Source of the DNA: Verrucomicrobiales bacterium
GTDB lineage: Bacteria > Verrucomicrobiota > Verrucomicrobiia > Limisphaerales > UBA1100
DNA: 14,593 nucleotides
Assembly (NCBI GenBank): GCA_003517285.1
Contig: DPAW01000289.1
Location: 1-14,593 of the forward strand
Direction: 5' to 3'
The notes beneath the pieces are model-generated. The model did no database searches, was not told the origin of the DNA, and worked only from the letters and a program-made list of their open reading frames with translations. A program made the translations under genes and the position numbers. Of this stretch, positions 14,163 to 14,593 are shown piece by piece (within the stretch, counting starts at the first letter, position 1; the number at the start of each line of letters is the position of its first letter).

Positions 14163-14593
14163 ATGCACTGTTTGGTCACCGCCGGCGCAACTTACGAGCC
14201 GATCGATGAAGTGCGCCGGTTAACCAACCACTCCACCGGCCGGCTGGGCTGTGCCTTGGCCGATGCTCTGGCACGGGCCGGCCACCGCGTCACATTGCTA
14301 CTTTCGGAAACCGCACTGCACAATCCACGCAGCCGAAAGGTTCGCATCCTTCGCTTCAACACCACGCGCTCACTGCAACAGCAAATGAAAGGAGCGGCCA
14401 CACTGAAGGTGAAAGCGATTTTCCATGTAGCAGCCGTCTCCGATTTCACCGTCGCCCGGCCTCGCCGAGGCAAAATTCCAAGCGCTGAAAGCCTCACATT
14501 AACTCTCAAGCCCACCCCAAAGATTATCCGCCAACTGCGTCGATGGCATCCTGAGGCCTTTCTGGCGGGTTGGAAATACGAAGTGACAGGCCG
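14163..14593 (+). CDS. Phosphopantothenoylcysteine synthetase (CoaB) domain protein, 3' end outside window
   Basis: The frame from ATG 14163 stays open to the window end (143 codons). It encodes the start of a CoaB/Dfp C-terminal-type domain: LVTAGATYEPIDEVRRLTNH, then STGRLGCALADAL for nucleotide binding, HVAAVSDFTVARP, KIPSAESLTLTLKPTPKII and LAGWKYE. These match, in order, the TAG-T-EPIDPVR, SSGKMG, AAVADY, K-IK and GF-ET stations of CoaB. In the family the enzyme joins 4'-phosphopantothenate and cysteine using CTP (or ATP) during coenzyme A synthesis. In most bacteria it is fused behind a flavin-dependent decarboxylase (CoaC); here the protein begins directly with the synthetase domain, so it is a stand-alone form, as in some Gram-positives and eukaryotes. 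The start lies only 44 bases from the hscA-like ATG on the other strand. GGTGGAG near 14140-14146 is a distant ribosome-site candidate. Confidence 0.85.
   Translation, partial: MHCLVTAGATYEPIDEVRRLTNHSTGRLGCALADALARAGHRVTLLLSETALHNPRSRKVRILRFNTTRSLQQQMKGAATLKVKAIFHVAAVSDFTVARPRRGKIPSAESLTLTLKPTPKIIRQLRRWHPEAFLAGWKYEVTG

Noticed and set aside
1..14593. CRISPR array, insertion sequence, prophage or tRNA gene
   Set aside because: No regularly spaced repeats, transposase or integrase genes, terminal repeats or tRNA-like cloverleaf were seen on reading the window.

Overview
The window is a compact, gene-dense piece of a bacterial chromosome (roughly 55% G+C by eye) carrying housekeeping and membrane genes. 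The organism is Gram-negative: there is a TonB/ExbB/ExbD energy-transducing set, a Tat-type signal and several Sec signal peptides. The combination of DUF1015 next to argG, a stand-alone CoaB-type protein, an IF-3 with an acidic tail and often weak Shine-Dalgarno sequences would suit a member of the PVC group such as Verrucomicrobiota. That placement is an inference and should be tested by phylogeny.

Layout. (1) 1-2192, + strand: end of a thiamine gene group, with thiH (5' end outside the window), a Tat-type metallophosphoesterase and thiS; the last two share an ATGA overlap. (2) 2270-4916, +: an MgtE magnesium channel followed at once by an MscS-type mechanosensitive channel. (3) 4986-5931, +: a secreted TlpA-like thioredoxin with its own helical N-terminal region, closed by a clear intrinsic terminator. 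(4) 5987-6205, +: infA (IF-1), convergent with apaG (6212-6607, -). (5) 6757-8976, +: TonB/TolA-like protein, ExbB-like and ExbD-like proteins. (6) 8973-11480, -: a DUF1015 gene followed by argG, probably one operon. (7) 11606-12307, +: infC (IF-3), starting with TTG and carrying a 52-residue acidic tail. (8) 12304-14118, -: an HscA/DnaK-type Hsp70 with an insertion in its ATPase domain. (9) 14163 to the window end, +: start of a CoaB-type phosphopantothenoylcysteine synthetase.

How the parts relate. ThiH and ThiS both supply the thiazole half of thiamine. MgtE and MscS both handle ions in the inner membrane. TonB, ExbB and ExbD form a proton-driven motor that acts on the outer membrane. Both initiation factors are present but far from their usual partners: infC is not followed by rpmI-rplT. 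Two convergent gene pairs (exbD/argG and infC/hscA) interlock their stop codons in the same TTAA tetranucleotide.

I found no mobile element, CRISPR array, tRNA, rRNA or phage gene, and no gene-free stretch over 300 bases. I do not see a clearly new multi-gene system. The most unusual points are the IF-3 tail and gene context, the insertion in the Hsp70, the DUF1015-argG pairing and the phosphoesterase placed between two thiamine genes.
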